DNA of 13,419 nucleotides from Perkinsus olseni (taxonomy: Eukaryota > Perkinsozoa > Perkinsida > Perkinsidae), in assembly GCA_013115135.1 (NCBI GenBank), contig JABANP010000887.1, positions 1 through 13,419 of the forward strand, read 5' to 3'. The notes under the pieces were generated by a model. It worked only from the letters and a program-made list of their open reading frames with translations. It was not told the DNA's origin and did no database searches. Numbering within the stretch: the stretch's first letter is position 1; each line of letters begins with the position of its first letter. This document shows positions 1-8,519 of the stretch, piece after piece. A program made the translations under genes and the position numbers.

Positions 1-467
1 CCTCCATCCAGTCTGCATTCTGGTTGTAATAGGGCATGCATTTATTAGTCTGGTTAGTGCTTCCTTTTACCCTCCGGGGAGAGTTACCCCCGCAATGTAG
101 ACAACGGCGGACGTACAGGCGCCGACGTGACCTGGGAGATCCAGGCCCGCTCGAGGCGCTCCATTGGCTCGTAGCTCGAGGTACTCACCGTGCCCGAGCA
201 TACCCACCCATGATCCACAATTAGAGCTTTCAGAAATGTAGCCGAGCCTCGGGGAACCATACCGCATTTCTTCGTAGCCTTCCCTACTCCAGAACGGGAC
301 CGAGGATCTGATGGCACCTGTACTGTCCCATTCAGTCGTGTGTGACACACCCTTGTCCCTCAACTTGAGGTCTTCCCTAGCTGTTGTATTCCTGCCTATC
401 TACTCTTCCCTATCCCATCCATTGTCGGGTCATTATACTACACACAGGCACTGTGCCGGAGCGGAGG
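1..467. repeat. Partial array spacer (leftmost copy), interrupted
   Basis: This is a diverged copy of the upstream-side spacer block also found at about 8046-8380, 10846-11210 and 13319-13419. Shared landmarks include the AGGGCATGCAT-type stretch near 32, GTTAGTGCTTCC near 53, the ACAACGGCGGACGTACAGGCGCC stretch near 103-125 and CGAGGCGCTCCATTGG near 153. Alignment is clear to about 340. It may resume at about 441-467, where a GGCACTGTGCC plus AGCGGAGG stretch matches the spacer at 11167-11188. The roughly 100 bp between them have no counterpart in the other copies. I see no gene: the short open frames on both strands are not shared with the other copies. The array therefore extends to the left of this window. 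Confidence 0.75.
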
Positions 468-2382
468 TTATGCCGGTAACGGCATTTATGACGATCTGAT
501 CGACACAAAGTTGTTGTGACTTTGTTGTGTGTCTCTAGTCTCCACGATTGTGTTCTGATATCTTCTAGCGTCGAGCTAGTGGACTCGGTCCACCATTAAT
601 TGTTATTAAGTTGTTGACGTCATTAGAGTTGCTGTGGCTCTACTCTGGTATCTACTTTATCCTCAAGTTCATCACCAAGAGGATTGCAGCGAGACACTCG
701 ATGTGGATCAAAAAACCTTACCTTTTGTCATGGTAAGGCGAACCGGTGGCAAGAGAAAGCTTCGCGGCGTTTGACTGTAGTAACTTGAGAGGTCTTCAAA
801 GCATACCAAACTTCATTTCCATACCAGCGAGGAATTTCGGACGGTGCTCGCGAAAGCTCTAACAGAGGGCACTTCCCACGTCTGAGACGTTTCGAGGTTG
901 ACAGGCGCGTGTTTAGGGGAGAAATTTTCTGACTCTCACACCGCATTCGGGGAAGATCGAGTCAAAGTGCCGTAGACACAATCTCCATCACCGAACGGTA
1001 CGCCGAGAAGCCGGAGACTCATGAGAGATGCTTTTTGAGTGGCCCAATCGACCCACTGCGTGGGTACCCCGATCGGGCCCTATCTGAGAGTCTAGTGTTG
1101 AGACTACTTAGCAGCGAGCTCCGAGGTCGGAAGTTGTTACCTCCGCAAAGAAGAGTTTCCAGCAAAGCCCACGAGGGACAGTCGAAGCCAATCGGTTTCA
1201 TCAGGATATGTCTAGATCGACAACCCTTTTTCGTGAAGCATGCGGAGAGATAGCTGCGCTAAACTCCTCTATGCGGAGACTATGCAAGGTTAATCATTTT
1301 TCTGGCTCCAGCACGGTTCTTGACTCGATATCCTGTATAGGTGCTGTTCTCGCAGAATCTGCAGAGCGGTCAGTGTGATCTTCGCCAGAAATGAATCGTG
1401 TACTCGTTCTTCAGGTATGGGCCTTGCTGCATACCACCCTTCGAAACTTACTGTCACCTCTCGAAGTCGTGGATCTGATCACCGTGATTCACGGCTCTTC
1501 TCCTAGCGCCCTCGCCCTGTTTGTGTGTGCTTGAGATGTTCGACGAGCGGCTGCGTCAACATTGTTGACTCAACAATCGACACAGTCTGTAACAGCTACG
1601 GGGGGAGGTAGCCCGCCCTGTACTCCTAATCCGATCGCGTTAGGGCAAACTTATCTCAATGGACTATCGGATAGTCACTATCTCGCATTTCAACCTTAGC
1701 GATTTTCCCCACACATGGAGTTTGAACGACTCTTGTCCTACTGAGAGCGATTAAACTCTCACTTAGTAGCCACGGGCACCCAAAATTGTCATCGGTAACT
1801 CATATGGGTCTCTTAGACAAGTTATGGTTCCGTGATGTGGAGCCGTTGCACGCATGACCCGATGGGGAGAGTGGCCATTCAACGCAATATGTTCTCACAG
1901 AGTAAGCTGACGATCCCAAACCCAATGGGACTGCTCGACGATTTGGAGTGCGAATGCACCAACGGCGTAGGTACCACCATTGAGTATGACGGGGGTTCAT
2001 ACTAAGCCAGCGCGTTTCGGGGAACGCACGCATGCTCATACGCATGTCCAAACGCATGCCCAACGCTAGAGAACGCATGACTGCGCAGGATCCGTAATCG
2101 CTTATAACTTCATAGCCAGAGCGCTAATAGCTAGCTGAGGGTAATGAACAGAACCGGTAACTTCTCCCATACCTACTGCCCGGATTTCAGCCTCATACCT
2201 GCTGCGCACTAAAAATAAAGTAAATAATACCAAAAATCACGATTTGCTACAACTAGTCTATGGGTCTTGCAGGGTCCGTGGGGTGACTTTCGCGCTCGCC
2301 CGGGGGCCCCAACCCCCGGTGCGCGAAAGGGCGCCTTCGGCGTGCAATTAAGCTTTTGGCAAAGCAAGTTCGCGCCTGCACC
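468..2382. other. Unassigned inserted block, no confident gene
   Basis: These 1.9 kb have no counterpart in the spacers of the other array copies, so they appear to be part of an insertion. I find no convincing full-length gene. Two overlapping frames on the + strand stay open and look mildly protein-like: 934-1253, and 1112-1378 after a possible TTAG acceptor. Neither has a recognisable motif. The block contains several small palindromes: ATGCCG-GTAA-CGGCAT at 470-485, GACTATC-G-GATAGTC at 1662-1676, and a GC-rich hairpin at 2287-2329. It may be the non-coding or decayed 5' part of the element that ends with the Gag-like frame, but I see no reverse transcriptase, integrase or clear long terminal repeat. 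Confidence 0.5.
2287..2329. repeat. GC-rich stem-loop
   Basis: The outer arms CTTTCGCG (2287-2294) and CGCGAAAG (2322-2329) are perfect complements. The inner arms CCGGGGG (2300-2306) and CCCCCGG (2313-2319) are also perfect complements, with a 6-nt loop. A smaller hairpin follows at 2331-2343. It lies about 135 nt before the Gag-like start codon, on the transcribed side of that frame, so it could be an RNA leader structure of the element. That role is inference. Confidence 0.7.
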
Positions 2383-2439
2383 TAGAACCTTTGTATACTT
2401 TGACGGCAAAGAGTCTTGAGTTGTCTTAATTCCGTCATA
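2383..2439 (+). repeat. 57-bp direct repeat, upstream copy
   Basis: This 57-bp sequence is identical, base for base, to 3149-3205. Here it lies outside the reading frame, ending 24 bp before the ATG at 2464. The sequence left of it shows no similarity to the sequence left of the downstream copy, so the repeat does not come from a longer tandem duplication that can still be seen. It behaves like a short terminal direct repeat bracketing the Gag-like frame. Confidence 0.95.
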
Positions 2440-2463
2440 TTCTACCGGGATACTAAGTGACCG

Positions 2464-3195
2464 ATGTCGACTACGTCAGCTCTACCGTCACAGACTGTTG
2501 ACGATGAACAACTACTACGACTAGCTGAGAGGATAGCTGCTCTTAGGTTGAGTACCGACTCGAGGAGTAGCTTGCGAGATTCTACAACTCACAGCAAAAC
2601 TCTGTCGTGTTTCTCATTCCTCAGGGGTATTTTCTCCAATCGTACCCATGCAGCGACAACGCCCTTTCGTCCTATTGTTCGCCCTCTTGGAACGACTCAG
2701 AGTGATCCTGGTGTGGTCGAGCGGAATATGCAACCTAGGGGACCTCTACAGGACCTGCCCAATGATGATACTTCCAGTAGTATGGGACCTTCCCAACTTG
2801 GCAGTGTTGCTAGATCGGGTCTCTCCGCCGTCGATCTTGAACGGGTGCATGACTCATCGTTTAAGCGCGCTAAGGATACACAGTTACCTGCGGGTGGTGC
2901 TTTTATGGGTCATGCCGATAGTCGGTCCGTTGACATGTTCCTTCAAGAAGTTACGCGTGCGCCGGGATGGTCCGTTGGTGTGATGCCCCAACTGTTTCAG
3001 GCTTACTACTTGGAATTCTCGCTAGATGTGTCTGTTCGTGGAGTGATCACCGGTATCGTCGATAAAGATCTGAAGCAACGAGGTCTAGAAGGTTATGATG
3101 CTCTTGTTGCCAGAGCAGCGGCGATTGAGTCGGCCTTGCGGGCTCGGTTAGAACCTTTGTATACTTTGACGGCAAAGAGTCTTGAGTTGTCTTAA
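2464..3195 (+). CDS. Gag-like protein, truncated retroelement
   Basis: This is a 243-residue open frame with ATG at 2464 and TAA at 3193-3195. The first 140 residues or so are Ser/Thr/Pro-rich and low in complexity. The last 100 look folded and helical: FLQEVTRAPGWSV near 158-170, then a segment around LFQAYYLEFSLDV, GVITGIVDKDLKQ and YDALVARAAAIESALRARLE near 210-230. That ending resembles the C-terminal half of capsid domains in retrotransposon Gag proteins, where a short helix is followed by 'dal..ra..ie.al'. No zinc knuckle, protease, reverse transcriptase or integrase follows. The last 15 codons and the stop lie inside the downstream 57-bp repeat, so the protein end may have been set by that repeat. 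The family call rests on pattern resemblance only. A lineage-specific hypothetical protein is the main alternative. Confidence 0.5.
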   Translation: MSTTSALPSQTVDDEQLLRLAERIAALRLSTDSRSSLRDSTTHSKTLSCFSFLRGIFSNRTHAATTPFRPIVRPLGTTQSDPGVVERNMQPRGPLQDLPNDDTSSSMGPSQLGSVARSGLSAVDLERVHDSSFKRAKDTQLPAGGAFMGHADSRSVDMFLQEVTRAPGWSVGVMPQLFQAYYLEFSLDVSVRGVITGIVDKDLKQRGLEGYDALVARAAAIESALRARLEPLYTLTAKSLELS

Positions 3196-3205
3196 TTCCG
3201 TCATA
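3149..3205 (+). repeat. 57-bp direct repeat, downstream copy
   Basis: This copy is identical to 2383-2439. It supplies the last 15 codons and the TAA of the Gag-like frame, plus 10 bp beyond. It stops within a few bases of the point (about 3207) where array-spacer sequence resumes, so it probably marks the right end of the inserted element. The distance between the two copies is 766 bp. Confidence 0.95.
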
Positions 3206-3206
3206 A

Positions 3207-3335
3207 GGTCATTAGTATCACAGAGATGTTGCCCTGATTGCAGCATGTTTTACGTTAGGCAATGTTGCGTACGTTTCCGTTACTCGGTTGGTCAGGATGC
3301 GCAAACGACAGGAAGATACGGCACTGTTCAACCGC
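3207..3335. repeat. Array-spacer fragment between two insertions
   Basis: CATTAGTATCACAGAGATGTTGC at 3210-3232 matches 11196-11218 at about 20 of 23 positions. A second stretch near 3277-3316 (ACGTTTCCGTTACTCGGTTGGTCAGG and the AACGACAGGAAG that follows) matches 11242-11286 with small indels. The same landmarks appear, more weakly, at 8378-8462. This short piece therefore belongs to the protease-array spacer and shows that the foreign DNA around it arrived in two blocks. A 64-codon open frame crosses it (3216-3407) but has no start codon near its beginning and is not kept in the other spacers. Confidence 0.65.
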
Positions 3336-4823
3336 TTCATGAGCATGTTAAATCTTCCATTGCTGGGTTGCATCAGCCAGTCAAGGTGCGAGGTCGAAGA
3401 TCTCAACTGAGTACGGGTTATTGTCCGTCCAAGGAATTCCCACCCCTGTAGTCGCGGATCTCAGTTCCATCGGACGGCGCCTGAACTCCTCCAGAGAGAG
3501 TACTCACTGTCTAGCCGCGCTACGGTACATAGAATGAACGCAACAGATGAACCTTCCGATACCCATTAGTAGAAGCACTCTTGATGAGAACTGGTTTTTC
3601 CTCTTAATACGAACACGCTAAGGGGGTGATAATAACGAGTGCGGTCTCGAAATGAATGTTGTCGGTGACTCCAAAACTCTCCGTTGTTACGAGACGAAGC
3701 CATAAAGAGCGAGCAAATAGAATAATTTTTCGTTTGATTTAAACGATTTTGATAGCAATTTAGCGACCGGAAAAATAAATGGGAATAGGGAATAAAAGAA
3801 TTGTCGAACCAAATTCGTTTTGTCACCCAAATTAAATTTATGAGCAAGCATGATTCAACACGTATCATTCTATTTGAATCGATTTTGATGCAATTTCGCT
3901 ATCTGAATCATTCTGCTACTACGACCTCCTTTTTGCAACTCGAACACATACTCTGAGCTCATGAAAGACGGGAGAACACCAAAGCTGGTGATTCTTGCCA
4001 ACGGTTACTATACTTGAATCATTTGAATTGGAGGAACGCTGTTACGTGTGACATGTCAGTCTGACATTGTTCAGAGCTACTCTATGAGTCTCCAAGAGTC
4101 CCTCTTAATAGAGCTCTCCAAGAGTCAAGTGGTAGTTATACTCGAGTCGTTCGAGCAAAAACTCTTCGTGCACCTCCATCATCTTCATGGCCACATCTCG
4201 CTTTCCGCCGCGGGCTTTAGGAGCGTGTAGAGCATTTCAAATTGCATAAAAAGTGAGATTTAATATGCGTGACATGTGGATTTTAAATATGCTAGAGTAT
4301 TTAAAGTGGATGAAAACTTTTTTAAAACAGAATTCGGTTCTCCAGGCCTTCTTAAATCAAACATTTTATTTGCTCGGGAAAAGGTGTAGAAGTGTTCTAG
4401 ATCGACGGCTGGATGCTGATCTACCCAGTCCTTTTCGCTTTGCCGCCTGGGAATGGTTGCCAACATCAACTAGGGAAGGCAAGGAACAATCTCCGGACGG
4501 GCGCTAATTTTTCTCCCTTCGGCGCTAAACTTCCTCTGCTTGGCGCCATTCTTTATATATGCACATACATATGCTACCAGCAGCCCCTGGCCATGGCCCG
4601 CTGAATACGCACACATCTATCATCATTCTACGTCTGAAGACACTGGTTTTCAGGCAGTAACGTATTTAGTGCAGTATACACTACGGAACGGCCAGGAAAA
4701 GTCTCCACCGAGGCAAAACCTGACTCCACTCAGCAGAATGCAATAAGTGGGAGCCGATGTGCAGCCGTCGCGAACTCCTGACGACGGCATACAAGGCCAA
4801 AAGTCTCAGGAACGAGAGCTCCC
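3336..4823. other. AT-rich inserted region without a clear gene
   Basis: No counterpart exists in the other array spacers. Base composition shifts to AT-rich at about 3700-3930 and 4230-4380. A diverged direct repeat is visible: a stretch at 3732-3772 containing CGATTTTGATAGCAATTTAGCG recurs at 3873-3912 as CGATTTTGATGCAATTTCGC. TCTCCAAGAGTC occurs twice, near 4088 and 4116. Three GGCGC boxes lie at about 4499-4550, followed by TTATATATG. The short open frames here (for example 4253-4507 +, 4260-4469 -) overlap each other and show no family motif, so I do not call them. The region could be intergenic DNA carried along with the coiled-coil gene to its right. Confidence 0.5.
4499..4562 (+). promoter_or_regulatory. 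GGCGC-box cluster followed by a TATA-like stretch
   Basis: GGCGCTAA occurs at about 4500-4507 and 4521-4528, and GGCGCC at 4541-4546, a regular spacing of about 20 nt. TTTATATATG follows at about 4552-4561. The first two boxes resemble the GGCGC core of E2F-type sites. No convincing open frame begins just downstream on the + strand, so the promoter reading is only a possibility. Confidence 0.25.
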
Positions 4824-5734
4824 CTAGCGAACCTGGAGCCGGGGAATGTGTCCTGTAGATTCTTTTCGGACCTGAATGAGTTGTGTCCCGCGTCTTCCGA
4901 GTGGGTATCCTGAATACCTCCAACTTCGCCGCTTGACTGAGCGAGGCCTCCATGAGGTCTGCCAGCTGGGACTTGGCAGTCTGAGCCTCCTGCTTCTCCT
5001 GCTCCCGCTCAGCTCAGCCACGGGCACATGGATGGGCGATCGTCGTTGATGAACCAACCTACCTGATCCGAGATGGTTTCAGAATCGCGTGCGAGCTCCC
5101 GCAGCGATTCCTCGAGCTTCTGTCCACTCCTGAATGCCTCGTCCCTCTCCGCTTCAAGACTCTCTTCAGCTGCTTGCAAATGCTTCAACCAGGTGGTACA
5201 GATGGTACAGTTAGCACCGCGGGCTAGTCAGCCGTGCCGTGAGTCTGAGGAGTCCTCTGCCGTGACTATGTCACAGTCTATCGTGTACTTAGCGATGTCC
5301 ATCTCGGCGATGCGGCAGTTCTCAGCGTTCTGCTCATGGAATAGCTGCAGACGTTGCTTCAGCCGAGTGTTTATCCCTCTGGCCTTTACGTGCTGTCCGA
5401 CGAGGCCTCTACCAACTACTGCTGATGGGAAGGAGGCCCACCTGGCTCTCTGCGATGGTGAGGCTCTCCTCCAAGGACTGGCATCGCCTTTGGACTATGG
5501 CTAGCTCCGACATGGACTCATCCAGTTCTTGCTGCAGACTCGGCTGGAACTTGAGGTAAATAATGAGAGATTTCAAATCAATCTATACGAGACTCGAATG
5601 GCATGCCAGGCCACGACTTCTCAACATTGTTGAGCGCTCAGGTAAGCCCCATCGGAAGCCGAGAAGCAGTCCATCGAGCGAGTGGCAAAGCAGCTACTCA
5701 CCACTCTCTGCTCGACGAGATCACGGGACTGAAC
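4824..5734 (-). CDS. Coiled-coil protein gene, 3' part, with short introns
   Basis: Reading the minus strand, charged heptad-like segments are joined by short introns. The inferred exons are 5702-5734 (tentative), about 5442-5549, 5267-5392, 5063-5182, 4918-5007 and 4824-4871, ending at TAG (4824-4826). Segments include LQQELDESMSELAIVQRRC, LKQRLQLFHEQNAENCRI, AAEESLEAERDEAFRSG with LEESLRELARDSE, and REQEKQEAQTAKSQLADLM. Introns 5393-5441 (49 nt), 5008-5062 (55 nt, donor GTAGGT) and 4872-4917 (46 nt) all fall between codons. The intron at about 5183-5266 is less certain: its donor is weak, but TGCTAAC at 5216-5210 is a good branch site. The donor GTGAGT at 5701 suggests an upstream exon. No start codon is found, because array spacer resumes at about 5745-5803, so this is probably a 3' gene fragment of about 174 codons. 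The function is unknown. Long Glu/Gln/Ala-rich coiled coils occur in cytoskeletal, centrosomal and tethering proteins. Confidence 0.6.
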
Positions 5735-5802
5735 CTGAGGGTTAAATTCTGATCGTCCCATCGCCGATTTCCGCGTCGGAGGTCGTTACACCATATGCAG
5801 CT

Positions 5803-6060
5803 ACTCACCTGTCCCGTGAATGGATCGGCCTGCGCTCTCGTTGCCTCTGGTGGTCGTCTCGGTGAGATGCTGCGTGTAGCCACGGGTGTTCTCTGCCGCT
5901 CCTTGCTGGGGCAACGATGCTTCGTGTGCCCGCTAGCAGGACCGTGTCGCCTCAGGCTGGCTACGAGCTCTACGTTGCGGACAGCGAGGCTGCGAGAGCT
6001 GTCGCGGCCGCCCCATTGCATCGAACCTCTGGAGTTGGAGAAAGGCCTGGCAAGGTTCAT
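5803..6060 (-). other. Conserved spacer block with open frames on both strands (copy A)
   Basis: The minus strand encodes a frame containing RPFSNSRGSMQWGGRD, KHRCPSKERQRTPVATRSI and PPEATRAQADPFTGQV. The paralogous blocks at 8520-8751 and 11330-11584 keep the same frame around RQRTPVAARSI / RRRTPAATRSI and NPFTGHV / NPYTAQV. The + strand is also open, with LRVATGVLCRSLLGQRCF. Between copies A and B the main length difference is 24 bp, a multiple of three. Copy C differs from A by one more base, which breaks the frame. A donor-like GTGAGT follows the minus-strand frame at about 5809-5804. The block could be an exon of an old gene in the unit or simply GC-rich conserved DNA. I cannot choose. 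Confidence 0.25.
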
Positions 6061-6667
6061 GCTCGGTAGTGGGGCAGAAGCGGCTTGGAATCAAAGGGGT
6101 GATGTATAGCTCGACACTAAAGGCTGTAACGGGCGATGAGATGAGACCCAGTCGAGCCCACTCCATGCGCTCCTTCACAGATATTCCGCTCCGCATGGCC
6201 CTTGGCGAAAAGTTCTGATATAAACGATTTAGCTCGGATGCCCCTGACTGCTTCTAGGTACGGATGGGCCGGCTGTACATGACCAGTCTTTAGCGACCAT
6301 GAGCAGTAGACCTGGCAGGTAACCTATCGCATCCTACATATTTACATTCGCTTCATCTCGACTTTTACACTGAATACTAAAACATGCCAGCGCGAAGCGA
6401 TTTTGCGATGAAAAGTCAGGATTGCCCGAGGTCGACCGTCGATATACCTTTCTCAGAGAGTGTCTGAGTCTCCGTTCACGCGCTCCGTCTTGTCGACTGA
6501 ACACAACGAAGAAAGCTTACGATAAATTTTAGGGAAAGACTATGAAAGGTGAATGAGGAAAAAGACTGATGGGTTGACTGACCCAGATGGGACGCTTACC
6601 CCGGCACCATCGCCATCACGGCATTCTTCACGGGTCTCTGCATAAATAATAATAACACGGGCTCGTC
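5803..6667. repeat. Array spacer downstream of copy A
   Basis: From about 5803 the sequence matches 8520-9364 and 11330-12045. Shared stretches include TCACCTGTCCCGTGAATGGAT near 5803, GGTGTTCTCTGCCGCTC near 5885, TTGCATCGAACCT near 6015, and CACCATCGCCATCACGGCAT near 6605. Weaker similarity may begin at about 5745. In transcription terms this is the region 3' of copy A. Its first 270 bp form a block that keeps long open frames on both strands in all three copies (listed separately). The rest holds no gene I can support. Confidence 0.75.
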
Positions 6668-6718
6668 TCATGATTTCACCTTTGCAATACCAATCTGCTT
6701 CTTGGCCAAGTCGAATGA

Positions 6719-6784
6719 GAAGTAGTTGAACTACTTCAAAATGTCATTCCGGGGAACTACTGTAGTTCCCCGGAACGACATTTT
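6719..6784. repeat. Inverted duplication in copy A 3' end
   Basis: Two adjoining palindromes are present. GAAGTAGTT (6719-6727) and AACTACTTC (6729-6737) are perfect around one base. The 22-nt arms at 6738-6759 and 6763-6784 match at 21 of 22 positions around CTG. Copies B and C lack it: aligned to copy C, copy A carries 40 extra bases whose sequence is the reverse complement of the bases beside it. The result is a frameshift that removes the normal C-terminus of copy A. Confidence 0.9.
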
Positions 6785-7167
6785 GACCGATTCTCCAGAA
6801 CCCTTCAGTGTCTCCAAGGAAGAGCAAAGTGCACGACGAGCCCAACTTTTCAACATAGTTCTCCTGCGGGACTTCTAAGGAGGCTGGTCGACCTACACCC
6901 TCAAACGACAGCTCTACTATGGGAAGATAATTCCTGTCTACGCAGTCGACCTCATATACTCCCCCGTTGAGCCTAATATCGATGGGCTTCTCGACTCCTG
7001 CCTTGATGAGAGTGATGAGATCTTCCCTAGCCTTAGCTGGCATGTGCATGCCGTTGGTGCCGGTGTCCAGAATGGCGTGTAGAGCAGCTTGTCTTCTGGA
7101 AGTTCCACCGACATTAACGGCGAGCAAGTGAAGCATCCAATGCCCTTCACCGACCACAGGCATGAGA

Positions 7168-7182
7168 CTCTCATGATGAGAG
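7168..7182. repeat. Short inverted duplication in copy A, frameshifting
   Basis: CTCTCAT (7168-7174) and ATGAGAG (7176-7182) are perfect arms around one G. Copies B and C read straight through GGCATGAGAG, so copy A has gained 14 nt here. The gain shifts the reading frame between the GGVDPDKFIGPL and MPVVGEGHW motifs. Confidence 0.85.
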
Positions 7183-7830
7183 CTAGTGGCCCAATGAACT
7201 TGTCCGGGTCCACTCCTCCTAGAAGCACCTCTCCACGCGAAAGAGACCCAGACTCGAGATAGAGAGAAAAGCTCCGGCTCTTGATGTATCTCGAAGAAGC
7301 TCCCACCAGTTAATCGAGTAGCGGGTAACGAAAATACGAGCGGTCCTGCGGAAAGCCGAGCCCCAAGACGGATGGGGCAACCCCAGGCCAACGACTGAAC
7401 CCCATCTCTGAGCCGAATGTGAGGAGCAACACACTCTGCTCGGACATGAGGGCTTCAGTTGCCAGTAGAAACATAACTGAGCCATCCCTGAGCGTAACCT
7501 GGTCCGGGTAAGTTGGGTCCCCTTCTTCACAGAGGTCCTCTGCGTGACAATAAAAGCATCCTAAGACACTTGTGTTGCAATAGCGAGCCCGTTCGGGCGC
7601 CTCCCCTGACATAAAGTACATGAGGGGCGTGTCGGTGTTCACCAATGCACTAAGGTTTTGCTTGGTAACAGAAATGTCGGCGAACAACCCGTAGAGTGAA
7701 AATGGGTCATCGACAAACTCTCGGCGCATAGGAAGCCTCATTAGGCGGACGGCTCCGGAAACGAGTAGAATGATTGAGGAGATGGCCTATAGCAGCTGCA
7801 TCGATGCTAACACTAGAGAGAAAAGGTTGC

Positions 7831-7833
7831 CTG
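7831..7833 (-). promoter_or_regulatory. Conserved 3' splice acceptor before copy A
   Basis: On the minus strand GGCAG is followed by GCAACCTTTTCTCTCTA and then the lost start codon. The CAG lies 17 nt before the start position, as in copies B and C. See the copy B site for interpretation. Confidence 0.5.
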
Positions 7834-7842
7834 CCAATGAGC

Positions 7843-7855
7843 TCCCATGATGGGA
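7843..7855. repeat. Short inverted duplication upstream of copy A
   Basis: TCCCAT (7843-7848) and ATGGGA (7850-7855) are perfect arms around one G. In copy C the same position reads GCTCCCATCCTGATG, so copy A has about 14 additional bases, ATGATGGGAATCCC, made of an inverted copy plus a short repeat. Confidence 0.75.
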
Positions 7856-8519
7856 ATCCCATCCTAATGTGACTCGCGAGCAACGGAAAAGATGATAGCC
7901 GGCACTCCAGCCGCCGCTGGGAATGCAGAATATGCGTGTCGTCAGCTTCGACACTGTCGGAGGAACAATAAGCACGGAGTTGCTGAATATCCTCTTCGAC
8001 GGCCCTGCCCGCACTTGGCCCACCTAACATCCCCTACCCGACCTACATTCTGGAGGTGATGAGACCTGCAGTCTAGCGGTCTGGCAAGTGTTTTTCTCTC
8101 TACACTCCAGGAAGAGCTAGCCCGCACGGTGGACAGTGGCGGGCGTGCAGGAGTCGGCTTGAGCAAGCAGAGCCAGACCCGCTAAAGGCGCTCTGTTGGC
8201 TCCTAGTGGGAGGCACCCATCGTGCAGAAGCATCCCCATAGTGGGCCACTACTGAGTTACTATTAGACCTTTCAAAAACGCACTCGAGCTGCAGAGAACT
8301 TCATCGCGTTTGTTCGTAGTCTTCCGTGCCCCGGAAGGAGGCAGAGGATCCGGTGACACCGGCGGAATGGCTGGATGCTATTAGTACGATCGCAGAGGTA
8401 TTACAGGATTCCAGGCTGTTTGCCTCTATTCAGCGATACTTGTTAGGTGAAAGTGTGCGAACAGGAGGGGAGCACTTATTCTGATGATAGTATCGCACCG
8501 CACAACCTGGGTTGACAGG

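Larger units (their letters stand above)
6668..7813 (-). pseudogene. Aspartic protease homologue, copy A (decayed)
   Basis: This copy is clearly paralogous to copy B over its whole length, but it has several breaks. The first start codon is GTG (7813-7811), although a second in-frame ATG exists at 7801. The signal-peptide Trp codon has become TAG. A TAA falls at the Gln of the LIDQLV motif (near 7312). A 14-nt inverted duplication at 7168-7182 shifts the frame between FIGPLAL and MPVVGEGHW. A 40-nt inverted duplication near 6728-6767 shifts the frame just before the C-terminal FDFDKKQIG strand, and the aligned stop lies at 6668-6670. The first active-site position reads NTDT and the second DTGT. 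The N-lobe four-cysteine motif is kept. It is not expected to make a full-length protein. Confidence 0.9.

Noticed and set aside
2648..2983. 111-codon + strand frame inside the Gag-like gene
   Set aside because: It is wholly contained in the longer 243-codon frame, with arginine- and leucine-rich composition typical of an out-of-frame shadow.
3216..3407. Second frame after the Gag-like gene with a hydrophobic stretch, possible membrane protein
   Set aside because: It has no start codon near its beginning, lies in array-spacer sequence, and the homologous spacer segments near 8380 and 11200 do not keep it open.
4253..4507. 84-codon + strand frame in the AT-rich region
   Set aside because: No domain pattern; it overlaps an equally long minus-strand frame (4260-4469) and crosses a sharp change in base composition.
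5073..5504. 143-codon + strand frame, Ser/Cys-rich
   Set aside because: It is antisense to the heptad-patterned exons on the minus strand, and its composition is explained by reverse reading of Glu/Gln/Ala codons.
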